Assembly: GCF_003350325.1 (NCBI RefSeq)
Contig: NZ_QLYZ01000026.1
Location: 1 to 53,960, forward strand
Direction: 5' to 3'
Length of the DNA: 53,960 nucleotides
DNA from: Vibrio rhodolitus
GTDB taxonomy: Bacteria; Pseudomonadota; Gammaproteobacteria; Enterobacterales; Vibrionaceae
A program made the translations under genes and the position numbers. Shown in pieces: positions 36,629 to 44,887 of the stretch. Position 1 is the stretch's first letter; each line of letters begins with the position of its first letter. Below the pieces are notes generated by a model that ran no database searches, had not been told where the DNA came from, and was given only the letters and a program-made list of their open reading frames with translations.

Positions 36629-37837
36629 TTAAAGCAGGACAAAGATACCTGCTAGGCAAGCACTCATTAAGTTTGCCAACGTACCAGCGGCAACCGCTTT
36701 CAGACCTAGGTTCGCAACTTCAGAACGACGCTCAGGCGCAATCACTCCAATCGAACCAAGCTGGATCGCGATTGAACCGATGTTCGCAAAACCACACAGA
36801 GCAAAAGTGATGATCACTTGCGAGTGCTCAGACAACAATTGCTTGTGCTCAACAAAGTCGATAAATGCTACGAACTCATTCATCACCACTTTCTGACCAA
36901 TGTAAGAGCCAGCCATTAGCACTTCATTTGATGGCACACCGATAACCCATGCCAGTGGCGCAAACAAGTAGCCGAACACACCTTGTAGCGTCACACCCGT
37001 GAAACCAACAAGTTCACCTAGGTTTTCTAGCCCAGTGTTTACCATCGCAATAACAGATACGAATGCGATTAGCATGGTACCCACAGCCACCGCGACTTTC
37101 ATACCATTCATCGCACCACTTGCTAGTGCATCGATAACGTTCGAGTCTTGCGCTTTATCCATCTCGATGTCTGATTGGTCCACTGGCGTGTCACGTTCAG
37201 GAACGATGATCTTGGCCATCATCAAGCTGCCCGGTGCCGCCATAAAGCTTGCCGCGATAAGGTATTTAAGGTCAACACCAAGACCAGCATAACCACCAAG
37301 CACACTACCCGCAACCGATGCCATACCACCAGCCATTACAGCAAACAGTTCAGAGCGAGTCATACGTGAAAGGAAAGGACGAACAAGAAGTGGTGATTCA
37401 CCTTGAGAAAGGAAAATATTACCTGTAGCAACCAGAGATTCAGCTTTACTGGTACCCAAGAACTTTTGAATACCGCCACCGATAAACTCGATAACGCGTT
37501 GCATGATGCCTAAGTAATATAGCGCTGAGATAACCGCACTAAAGAAGATAATAATAGGAAGGACGCGGACAGCGAAGATAAAGCCGGTATTAGCAAGATC
37601 GCCAAAAAGAAATTTGATGCCTTCATCGGCAAAAGAGAGAAGACTTGCTACACCACCACTTAGACTGGATAACGCAACTTGCCCCCACGGGAAATAGAGA
37701 ACTAAGGCGGCGAAACCAACCTGTAATAGCATCGCTCGCGATACTGTTTTCCAATTGATCGCCTTACGACTCTCTGACAACAGTACAGCACATCCAACTA
37801 GGACTAGGATACCGATTAAACCAAAAATCACATTCAC
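36629..37837 (-). CDS. nupC: Nucleoside:cation symporter of the CNT/NupC family
   Basis: 402 residues with eight or nine membrane segments, of the concentrative nucleoside transporter family. Family motifs are GNIFLSQGESPLLVRPFL (centre), and EVLMAGSYIGQKVVMNEFVA followed by the ALCGFANIGSIAIQLGSIG stretch near the C-terminus. It imports nucleosides with H+ or Na+. Two PurR-box-like sites lie about 150-200 bp upstream, which suggests that purine supply represses it. It is a single-gene unit. Confidence 0.93.
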   Translation of the reverse strand: MNVIFGLIGILVLVGCAVLLSESRKAINWKTVSRAMLLQVGFAALVLYFPWGQVALSSLSGGVASLLSFADEGIKFLFGDLANTGFIFAVRVLPIIIFFSAVISALYYLGIMQRVIEFIGGGIQKFLGTSKAESLVATGNIFLSQGESPLLVRPFLSRMTRSELFAVMAGGMASVAGSVLGGYAGLGVDLKYLIAASFMAAPGSLMMAKIIVPERDTPVDQSDIEMDKAQDSNVIDALASGAMNGMKVAVAVGTMLIAFVSVIAMVNTGLENLGELVGFTGVTLQGVFGYLFAPLAWVIGVPSNEVLMAGSYIGQKVVMNEFVAFIDFVEHKQLLSEHSQVIITFALCGFANIGSIAIQLGSIGVIAPERRSEVANLGLKAVAAGTLANLMSACLAGIFVLL

Positions 37838-37988
37838 TTAAGATCACCTTTACAAGCATTGAATTAACAGCTGGTCCTGTCCTTGGGGTCATTCACTCGT
37901 CCATGTGACGGCTTGTATTGGTAGGGTTTTTGCCCATAACCGGGCGGCAAGTATAGCGATAGAATTGATACATTCATCACATATTTTT
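37838..37988 (-). other. Long untranslated leader of nupC
   Basis: About 150 bp between the PurR-like boxes and the nupC start. On the minus strand it contains GCCCGGTTATGGGC, which can pair as a small stem, and a G/A-rich stretch (CCCCAAGGACAGGACCAGC) before the gene. It may be a structured leader, but I do not recognise it as a known riboswitch class. Confidence 0.3.
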
Positions 37989-38004
37989 ACGCAAACGTTC
38001 AAGC
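37989..38004. promoter_or_regulatory. PurR-like box 1 upstream of nupC
   Basis: ACGCAAACGTTCAAGC matches the E. coli PurR consensus ACGCAAACGTTTTCNT in its first eleven bases. Confidence 0.6.
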
Positions 38005-38019
38005 GATTACTTTTTAATC

Positions 38020-38035
38020 ACGCAAACGTTTTGAT
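38020..38035. promoter_or_regulatory. PurR-like box 2 upstream of nupC
   Basis: ACGCAAACGTTTTGAT matches the PurR consensus in the first thirteen bases. It lies 31 bp from box 1, about three helical turns. Confidence 0.65.
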
Positions 38036-38215
38036 ATTGAGCGGCATTTGAGGGATTTCTTGAATTAAGATCACATTCAGCACAGCAAGAGCAACTAAAT
38101 GCATACTTGAGTTGGTAAAAATCAAACTTCATTTCTACCTTTAAATAAGTTAATTGATAACTCCTTACGTTCTAACACGTCAACTTGGCTACATACAAAA
38201 TACAACAACCTTCTT

Positions 38216-38242
38216 CCCCGCTCCTCGCGGGGTCTTTTTTTT
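38216..38242 (+). terminator. Strong plus-strand terminator with no upstream plus-strand gene
   Basis: Stem CCCCGC / GCGGGG with a 5-nt loop, followed by TC and eight T residues. There is no plus-strand ORF between the nupC start and this site, so it suggests an intergenic small RNA gene ending here. Confidence 0.7.
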
Positions 38243-38356
38243 GTAAGGCTATCAATACAAACCACTAAATCGCATTTCTCTAATGAGCATAGACGGCAAT
38301 AGAAACTGGTGATATGTTGAGCAGTGAGGTTAGACAAACATTACTATGGTGACGTG

Positions 38357-38578
38357 ATGAGAATCGAAAATGCCATCTACCAACCGCACATTCAGCACAA
38401 CTTAAAAGCGGCAACCAAGTTTATTGACCAAAGCTTGCAAAACCAAGGCGATCACTTAAGTGCGTCGCTTAATCAACACAACCAAATTCAAATTCGTAAT
38501 CAAGACGGCGTCGTGGTTAAAACCTTTCAAGGCGAAAATGTCGTGCGCAAAATGCACCATATCGATGAGTATGTTTAA
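38357..38578 (+). CDS. Small conserved hypothetical protein
   Basis: 73 residues, starting MRIENAIYQPHIQHNLKAAT. I do not recognise a named family. The C-terminal half (HNQIQIRNQDGVVVKTFQGE) forms a short beta pattern with a 'DGxVVKTFxGE' repeat faintly reminiscent of FlaG-type proteins. It has no signal peptide or membrane segment. I chose the ATG at 38357, with GGTGA upstream; the reading is open to 38324. It is a single gene after the orphan terminator. Confidence 0.6.
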   Translation: MRIENAIYQPHIQHNLKAATKFIDQSLQNQGDHLSASLNQHNQIQIRNQDGVVVKTFQGENVVRKMHHIDEYV

Positions 38579-38654
38579 GAGCACCTTCGATACTTTGACC
38601 TATCCAGAATAGCCGATACGAAGGCTAACGGCTGCAAATTACTTTGTGCCACAG

Positions 38655-38690
38655 ACAAAAAAGCCCTGTCGTTAACAACATGACAGGGCT
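38655..38690 (-). terminator. Terminator of the riboside operon
   Basis: On the minus strand the stem AGCCCTGTC / GACAGGGCT (11-nt loop) is followed by TTTTTGTCTG, 24 bp after the nucleoside hydrolase stop codon. Confidence 0.88.
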
Positions 38691-38714
38691 GATTCTTTTA
38701 ACCAATTCGCCTAA

Positions 38715-39665
38715 CTATGGAAGACGTGACACGGCGTCTTTTATCAGTTGGATAAACTTTTCTCTATCAATATCAAAACAAATACAACCATTAGCTGCTT
38801 TGCCAAGCACATGACCATAGTCAACAACAGTGGCTCCTCTCATTATTCTTGATTCAGATAAATCCACTTCATAGTACAGTTCGCGCGTTTCAAAAATCTC
38901 CGGGCTTAACAAGTAGGCTATTGCGGTGACATCATGAAGGCGGATCTTTTTCCCTTCTTGCTCACGTCTAAACTCAGGCGTTGAAGTCTCAGAGAAGAAA
39001 TCAAGCATCTCAGCGATAACCAAGCCACATTGGCTACCTGAATGCCTAAAGTATTCAATCTCCTCTTGATTGATTGTCGCCTGATGCGTGACATCAAGCC
39101 CACACATCACGATAGGCACTCCCGATGCCGACACAACTTGGGCAGCTTCAGGGTCAACATAAATATTGAACTCCGACTTTGGACTCCAGTTACCGCCAAA
39201 ACACGCGCCGCCCATAAATACAATCTGCTCGATTTTGTGTTTATATTCAGGTTTTGCGAGTAGGAATAGCGCCATATTGGTCTGTGGACCCGTCACGACA
39301 AACGTCATCTTTTCATCTGGCTCAAGTGCATCGAGTAAACGAACATAGGTATCGATAAAATTCTCATCCAATGCTCGCTTTTGCGTAACTGGCAGCTCTG
39401 GTCCATCAATACCACTATCACCATGAACAGAATCGGCGATCTCTAACGCTCTCACCAAAGGCTTATCTCGACCTGCCACAACCGGGATATTACTGTCCAT
39501 TAACTCCAACAGCCTTAGCGTATTATGGGTTGTTTTTTCCAGGACTTGATTACCACCAACGGTTGAAATGCATTGAATATCGAACTTATCTCGATTTCCA
39601 ATCGCAAGCATAAGCGCTATTGCATCATCATGGCCAGGGTCACAATCGATAATCAGTTTTTTCAT
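38715..39665 (-). CDS. Ribonucleoside hydrolase (IUNH family)
   Basis: 316 residues. The calcium-binding N-terminal motif DCDPGHDDAIAL is intact, as are EFNIYVDPEAAQVV and the late histidine in RLHDVTAIAYL. It hydrolyses a nucleoside to the base and ribose in the cytoplasm. Similarity is to the RihA/RihB/RihC group, but base preference cannot be read from the sequence. It lies 4 nt after the second ECF ATPase gene and is the last gene of the operon. The ribose it releases would be the substrate of the ribokinase encoded upstream. Confidence 0.9.
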   Translation of the reverse strand: MKKLIIDCDPGHDDAIALMLAIGNRDKFDIQCISTVGGNQVLEKTTHNTLRLLELMDSNIPVVAGRDKPLVRALEIADSVHGDSGIDGPELPVTQKRALDENFIDTYVRLLDALEPDEKMTFVVTGPQTNMALFLLAKPEYKHKIEQIVFMGGACFGGNWSPKSEFNIYVDPEAAQVVSASGVPIVMCGLDVTHQATINQEEIEYFRHSGSQCGLVIAEMLDFFSETSTPEFRREQEGKKIRLHDVTAIAYLLSPEIFETRELYYEVDLSESRIMRGATVVDYGHVLGKAANGCICFDIDREKFIQLIKDAVSRLP

Positions 39666-39669
39666 ATGC

Positions 39670-40470
39670 CTAAAGCTCCGCTAAAAGTTCTCGTTCAAAT
39701 TCGTTGAGGTTAAGTGGTGTCCCTTTCATTTTCATCTGCTTAGCAACTTGCACCACTGGCGGGGCAACAATATGACTTTGAGCCAGCACAGCTTGATCAT
39801 CAAACGCGGCAAAGTTTGCCGTATCCGATAACAACTGCCCTTGTCCAAAGATCAAAATGCGATTAAATGTATTGGTGACAAAATTCATATCATGGCTGAT
39901 GGTAATGAATTGAATACCTTGTTGTTGAAGACTATTTATAACCTTCATAAAGTGCTCAACTTCGAGCCAGTCTTGGTTCGCAGTCGGTTCATCTAATAGA
40001 ACGAGTTGCGGATCGTTAACCAAAGCGGTGCCAAGTGTTACTAGCTTTTGTTGGCTAAACGGTATTTCTAGCGGGTGCTCTTCTAACAAATGTTCGATGC
40101 CCACTTTAGCTGCAATTTGTTTAACTTTCTCTTCTCGCTGTTTTGCATCGCGAACTTGATGCAATAAGCCAAACTCAATTTCTTTAAATACCGTTTCGTT
40201 AAAAAGTTGGTCTTTCGGGTTTTGGAAAACGAAGCCTATCGATTGTGACCATTGGTTTAACGGCTTACTCGATACCGACACCCCATCAATCAGAATCTCA
40301 CCACTGCTTAAAGGCAGCATATTATTAAGCAGCTTAATAAAGGTTGTTTTCCCTGCTCCATTTTGCCCAATGATCGCTACCGACTGGTTATCTATATCGA
40401 CGTTGATACCTTTTAATACCTTGATACCTTCTACGTAGGAAAATGAGACATCTTTAACTACAACATGCAT
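39670..40470 (-). CDS. ECF transporter ATPase 2
   Basis: 266-residue ABC ATPase of the EcfA/CbiO type. Walker A GQNGAGKT is at 35-42, Walker B LVLLDEPT keeps the catalytic Glu (161), and the switch His is at 193 (ISHD). The signature that should read LSGGQ is PFSQQ-like (about 136-141) and so is degenerate. Its start overlaps ATPase 1 by 17 nt. It would pair with ATPase 1 below EcfT to power uptake. Confidence 0.88.
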   Translation of the reverse strand: MHVVVKDVSFSYVEGIKVLKGINVDIDNQSVAIIGQNGAGKTTFIKLLNNMLPLSSGEILIDGVSVSSKPLNQWSQSIGFVFQNPKDQLFNETVFKEIEFGLLHQVRDAKQREEKVKQIAAKVGIEHLLEEHPLEIPFSQQKLVTLGTALVNDPQLVLLDEPTANQDWLEVEHFMKVINSLQQQGIQFITISHDMNFVTNTFNRILIFGQGQLLSDTANFAAFDDQAVLAQSHIVAPPVVQVAKQMKMKGTPLNLNEFERELLAEL

Positions 40471-41314
40471 TTTCTTTCTCCAAATTAGCCAGCAATTCGG
40501 TCAGCGTTATTTGTGTTTGCGGCAACTGATGATGGCGAACAAGCAACTCCGACATCGCGAGTGAGTCGTGCTTTTGTATTTTGTGTTGATAGATTGACTG
40601 ATTTGCCATTACCTCTGCTGGCGAGCCAAAGTCAATCTGTTTGCCATCTTCCAGCACCAGAATGCGGTCGGAAAAACTGCACACCCTTTCCATGTTGTGA
40701 TCCACAGAGATGATCGTCATCCCAGTGCTTTTTATCTTTTCAACAATTTCAAAAATCTTAATTGCACCAGCAGGGTCAAGCTGAGATGTGCAATCATCCA
40801 GCATCAGCAGTTTTGGCTTCAGTACCAAAGTTGATGCAATTGCGACACGCTGTAACTGACCTCCAGACAACTCTAATGGCGACTTACTCATTAAGTGGTG
40901 AATGCCAATTAAGTCGGCAATTTCATCAATCCGCTCTTCGATTTCTCTTACTGGGATATTTTGATTGCACAAGCCAAACGCAATCTCATGTCGAACGGTT
41001 TCCGTGGTGTATGAGATTTGGTTAAACGGGTTATCAAAAACAAAACCAATTTTGGTCGATAACTGGCTAACGCTTTTCTCCTGAGTATTCCAACCATCGA
41101 TGATGATCTCACCTTTCATTTTTGAATTAGTGAAATGAGGGATCAGTCCATTAAGTGCCATCATTAGCGAAGTTTTGCCACTGCCATTCACCCCGCATAA
41201 ACTAACAAATTCACCGGGTTTAACAGAGAAGCTCACATCTTTAAGGGCATCGACATGACCATTGCGTTTGTAATGCCTGATACAAAGATTTTTAACGGTT
41301 AACAGATCTTGCAT
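40454..41314 (-). CDS. ECF transporter ATPase 1
   Basis: 286-residue ABC ATPase of the EcfA/CbiO type. Walker A GVNGSGKT is at 41-48, and the signature LSGGQLQRV at 149-157 is canonical. Walker B reads LLMLDDCTSQLD, with Asp (174) where the catalytic Glu is usual. It is the complementary partner of ATPase 2 (see findings). It lies 1 nt after EcfT. Confidence 0.88.
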   Translation of the reverse strand: MQDLLTVKNLCIRHYKRNGHVDALKDVSFSVKPGEFVSLCGVNGSGKTSLMMALNGLIPHFTNSKMKGEIIIDGWNTQEKSVSQLSTKIGFVFDNPFNQISYTTETVRHEIAFGLCNQNIPVREIEERIDEIADLIGIHHLMSKSPLELSGGQLQRVAIASTLVLKPKLLMLDDCTSQLDPAGAIKIFEIVEKIKSTGMTIISVDHNMERVCSFSDRILVLEDGKQIDFGSPAEVMANQSIYQHKIQKHDSLAMSELLVRHHQLPQTQITLTELLANLEKENACCS

Positions 41315-41315
41315 A

Positions 41316-42113
41316 TTACCCCCCTAAATTCGCAGCAACTTTTACGCAGATGAACAGCAAAAACGACACGGTTAGAAGACGTTGAATCAGCTTATCAACT
41401 TTGGACTCTTCTAAGTCATACAAGCTGGTAGTTTTTCTTGATACACCAAAAGAACGAATTTCTAAGGTGATGCTTCGTGAGTGAATATCCGACAGCGATG
41501 AAAGGATCACTGGCATTAGTATCGGGATAAATGCTTTCACTCGAGTCAGGAAGGAGCCATCCATTTTGATGCCTCGCGTTTCTTGAGCAAGACGAATCAC
41601 TTCCATTTTTTGCTTGATCTGAGGAATCACGTTAATCGATGCCAAAAACAGATAGCTCACGGTCGGCGGAACGCCTTTATGGATCAGGTTAGGCATCAGT
41701 TCTTCTTGTTTAGTCGTGAATACAAATACAAACACGATCGGCAGAATGAGAGCCAGCTTACTGACAAGATTTAAGGTAATGACAATACCTTCTCGACCAA
41801 CGTCCATAACGTAGCCGAAAACAGTAAATGAAAATAGCACTTCTGAGTTAGCTGGATTAACCAAGCCGTGCACCACACTCAAAAACAGAAAAATAGGTGT
41901 CAGAATGCTGACTGAAAGCTTGGTTACTTTCATTGCACAACTGGATATGGCGACAACGCAAGCAAGTAAGACAAACAGCGCTGCAATAAACAGCGGCACA
42001 CTAGTGAGTAGACTTAGCATCACAAACCAAATCATAAAATAGAGCTTTGTGATCGGGTTTAGATGATTAAGCAGCCCACTACTATTTTGATAACTTAAAG
42101 ATGATGTGCTCAT
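41316..42113 (-). CDS. ECF transporter transmembrane protein EcfT
   Basis: About 265 residues with five or six membrane helices. Two EcfT coupling-helix motifs that hold the ATPases are recognisable: RLAQETRGIKMDGSF and HSRSITLEIRSFG. I chose the ATG at 42113 (MSTSSLSYQN), with TTGGGG upstream; the reading from 42125 begins with TTG. It links the substrate-binding S component to the two ATPases. Confidence 0.85.
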   Translation of the reverse strand: MSTSSLSYQNSSGLLNHLNPITKLYFMIWFVMLSLLTSVPLFIAALFVLLACVVAISSCAMKVTKLSVSILTPIFLFLSVVHGLVNPANSEVLFSFTVFGYVMDVGREGIVITLNLVSKLALILPIVFVFVFTTKQEELMPNLIHKGVPPTVSYLFLASINVIPQIKQKMEVIRLAQETRGIKMDGSFLTRVKAFIPILMPVILSSLSDIHSRSITLEIRSFGVSRKTTSLYDLEESKVDKLIQRLLTVSFLLFICVKVAANLGG

Positions 42114-42127
42114 AGTTAACCCCAAAT

Positions 42128-42718
42128 TTAGAAATCATCAACGACACGAGTGTTCAAGTTTCGTAGGCTGTTTGGTAGTTTCTTAATCACCACTACAGCA
42201 ACTAACACTGCGATTAATTTGTCTATCGATTCGATAATGAGTGTTGAGGAAAGAACAGATTTAATAATGCTATCTGTCGCGGCCATAAATGTTGCGGTCA
42301 GTACCGATGCTCCCGTCGCTCCAGTGATCCCGCCAAAGACAATGATTGAAACAAATGAAGCGGTAATAGTGGAGGCAATAACCAACAACGCCCAAGGTAT
42401 AAATGAATGCGGAATATCATCAAACCAGCCTTTTTTGGCGCAAAAACCGATGATAAGCGCATTAACAATGCCGACGACCATAAAAGGAAAATAGATTGGG
42501 TTAACAAACATTCCTTGGAATACCGCAGAAAAAATCGCAACCGCAACAGCGACCAACCAGCCACCTAAAACTCCCGCAATCGTGGTGCCGATTAAATCAA
42601 GGAAAACCGGCAACTTAAGCGTACTTGCGGCAAAGTTACCAACAAGGTTGATACCAACAGCAATGGGAATCAACACCAAAGCCGATGTGTTTAATTGTTC
42701 TTTAAGCATCTTAATCAT
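42128..42718 (-). CDS. ECF transporter S component, probable riboside specificity
   Basis: 196 residues with about six membrane helices, rich in Gly/Ala/Val, as in ECF S components. The N-terminal helix includes LNTSALVLIPIAVGINLVG, and the middle has the GWLVAVAVAIFSAVFQGMFV stretch. Its place between ribokinase and EcfT genes, with a nucleoside hydrolase in the operon, points to a ribonucleoside as ligand. This is inference from context; the S component family is too divergent to name. AGGA before the ATG supports the start. Confidence 0.78.
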   Translation of the reverse strand: MIKMLKEQLNTSALVLIPIAVGINLVGNFAASTLKLPVFLDLIGTTIAGVLGGWLVAVAVAIFSAVFQGMFVNPIYFPFMVVGIVNALIIGFCAKKGWFDDIPHSFIPWALLVIASTITASFVSIIVFGGITGATGASVLTATFMAATDSIIKSVLSSTLIIESIDKLIAVLVAVVVIKKLPNSLRNLNTRVVDDF

Positions 42719-42737
42719 GACTATGTCCTTTTTGTAG

Positions 42738-43697
42738 TTAACGCATTGCGACCTCAGAAAGATGTCTGTCCTTATGGAAAGCTTCTATGTCGTGCCTACT
42801 TGGGATTGAACTATAAGCACCATCTTTTGTTACACAAATTGCTGCAGCGCACTGAGCTAGAGCTATCGCTGCTTCTATGTCGTAGCCGATGGCTAGATAG
42901 CCAACCAGCACACCATTGAATGTATCTCCCGCCGCCGTGGTATCTTTTACCTCCACTTGATAGCTTTGGTATCGCTGAGCTTTACCTTTGGTGCTATACC
43001 AAACCCCTTGCGAACCAAGTGTGATAATCACTTGCTCAATGCCCAATTGGTGGAAGTGGTCGCTCGCCTCAATCAGGCTCTTTTCATCGCTGACCTTAAT
43101 ACCTGTTAAAATTTCTACTTCCGTTTCATTTGGCGTAATCAAATCGACTTGGTTTAAAAGACCGAGGGGAAGCTTTTGCGCAGGCGCGGGATTAAGCACC
43201 ACTTTGGTGTTATTCTCTTTGGCAATATTGATAGCGGCTTCGATACCATCTATTGGCGTTTCAAGTTGTAAAAGCACATAGTCGCTTTCTGCGATAGCTT
43301 GGCTAAAGCCCATGATGACCTGCGGATCGAGTAAGGCGTTCGCTTGAGCTGAAATAGTGATGCTGTTTTCACCGCTTGTTTCGACATTAATCAGCGCCAC
43401 ACCAGTATTGAGATGTTTAATCGTGGTGATACCTTGCGTGGTGCAGCCCAAAGCATGGATTTTCTCAACCAAATCTTCACCGTGAGTATCACCACCCACA
43501 CAAGCGATAAACATGGATTGCGAGGTAATGTTGCCAGCAGCAAAAGCCTGATTTGCCCCTTTTCCTCCGAGCACACATTGATAAAACTGGCTGGAAACTG
43601 TTTCCCCTGGATGCGGGAAGCGATCAACTTTCATAACGTGATCGACATTGACACTGCCGACAACAACAACTTTATGTTTGTGATTTTGTACATCCAT
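42738..43697 (-). CDS. rbsK: Ribokinase (PfkB family)
   Basis: About 319 residues. Both PfkB signatures are intact: GGKGANQAFAAGN near residue 44 and DTTAAGDTFNGVL near 252, with catalytic Asp 258 and the glycine-rich anion hole. It phosphorylates ribose to ribose 5-phosphate using ATP. I chose the ATG at 43697 (GAGAG upstream); the longer reading to 43754 overlaps the regulator and adds an unlikely N-terminus. It lies 44 nt after the regulator gene and fits a riboside-use pathway, although its substrate could be another pentose. Confidence 0.88.
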   Translation of the reverse strand: MDVQNHKHKVVVVGSVNVDHVMKVDRFPHPGETVSSQFYQCVLGGKGANQAFAAGNITSQSMFIACVGGDTHGEDLVEKIHALGCTTQGITTIKHLNTGVALINVETSGENSITISAQANALLDPQVIMGFSQAIAESDYVLLQLETPIDGIEAAINIAKENNTKVVLNPAPAQKLPLGLLNQVDLITPNETEVEILTGIKVSDEKSLIEASDHFHQLGIEQVIITLGSQGVWYSTKGKAQRYQSYQVEVKDTTAAGDTFNGVLVGYLAIGYDIEAAIALAQCAAAICVTKDGAYSSIPSRHDIEAFHKDRHLSEVAMR

Positions 43698-43741
43698 AAT
43701 TGCTCTCACTGTTAGACCAACTTTTAAAACCGATAGCCTAG

Positions 43742-44887
43742 CTAGGCTAAACAAGAAATTTTCTTTTCTGCGAATGTCGTTTTAATGTATTTCGACGCCT
43801 CATGCGCAGACTGGTAAAAACCTTTCCCTTGAACCAATTTGGCAGCGAAACATCCGACAAAAGAGTCATTAATCATTGTCTCATCCATACAGATCATTCC
43901 TTGGTTCTCAATCACTTCGACCTGTTCTTCGCTATATAGCCAAAAACTCTTATCAGAACCGATAACAATAATTTGCTTAACACCTGACGCGCTAATCGCC
44001 TTAATTGCATCAGTAATTGACGCGTTTGGTTGACTATCTAAATTGGCAATTTGAAGTATTTCACGCTCATCTGCGATTAAAGTATCCACATACTTTAATA
44101 ACTGCATTGCATATGGTCGAAATGGTGACGCGTTCAATATGGTTGGAATCGCTTTTTGATGCGCATTTCTAAGTACGCCCTCAGTTGCACCCTGGTTATT
44201 TTCAAGTTGAACTAAAAGTAAATCATGGTTATTTATCAGTTCACAACACTCATAAAGCTCTCTTTCATTTATTTGCTCGTTCGCGCCGAGATAAACTGAA
44301 ATATTATGCTTACCATCACTTTCTCTAACCTGAATCTGTGCTAACCCCGTAGAATAATCACCACTCTCTAAAATAAACAACCTATCGAAGTTCATATTCT
44401 TTAGAGTTGTTTTTGCGTAGCTATTTAAATGATCATTTCCGACCTTAACTAATAATGTAACGTGAACATCATTCTTATTTGCCACAACTGCTTGGTTAGT
44501 GCCTTTACCTCCTGAAGTTCTTGTTACCTGATTCGCTCTTACGGTTTCACCGGGCTCAGGAAAATGAGGAATATATGACGTAATATCGACATTAAAGCTG
44601 CCAAAGACAAACAGCTTGCCTGTTCGTTTTTGCTCGAAATGAACCACTTTATTGAACAAATCAGAAGTGATGACATTCACTATCGCAGAACCAATATCAG
44701 CGTTTGATTTCGCGCCACCATGAAAGCGCGTAATCATGTCTGAACGTTCTAGTTCTTTGAGATCAAGACGAATAGTTTTTGAGGTACAGTCTAGTTGCTT
44801 AGCAAGGCTATCAATAGTAACTCGACCTTTATCTTTGAGCTCATCAAGGATGAACTTTCTTCTTTCAATCTTAGTCAATGCACTCAT
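43742..44887 (-). CDS. DeoR-type regulator fused to a ribokinase-like (PfkB) sensor domain
   Basis: 381 residues. A DeoR helix-turn-helix (about 6-60; KGRVTIDSLAKQLDCTSKTI) is fused to a PfkB fold (about 92-376). The first PfkB signature SGGKGTNQAVVANKN (125-139) is intact. At the second, ribokinase AAGD reads MIND (338-341): the Asp is kept, but the glycines that make the anion hole are lost. Catalysis is therefore doubtful and ligand sensing is likely. It is the first gene of the riboside operon. The usual DeoR C-terminal phosphosugar domain is replaced. A dyad and direct repeats upstream are operator candidates. Confidence 0.85.
   Translation of the reverse strand: MSALTKIERRKFILDELKDKGRVTIDSLAKQLDCTSKTIRLDLKELERSDMITRFHGGAKSNADIGSAIVNVITSDLFNKVVHFEQKRTGKLFVFGSFNVDITSYIPHFPEPGETVRANQVTRTSGGKGTNQAVVANKNDVHVTLLVKVGNDHLNSYAKTTLKNMNFDRLFILESGDYSTGLAQIQVRESDGKHNISVYLGANEQINERELYECCELINNHDLLLVQLENNQGATEGVLRNAHQKAIPTILNASPFRPYAMQLLKYVDTLIADEREILQIANLDSQPNASITDAIKAISASGVKQIIVIGSDKSFWLYSEEQVEVIENQGMICMDETMINDSFVGCFAAKLVQGKGFYQSAHEASKYIKTTFAEKKISCLA

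Noticed and set aside
37838..37988. Known riboswitch (purine, c-di-GMP or preQ1) in the nupC leader
   Set aside because: I could not match the conserved cores of these classes; it is recorded only as a possible structured leader.
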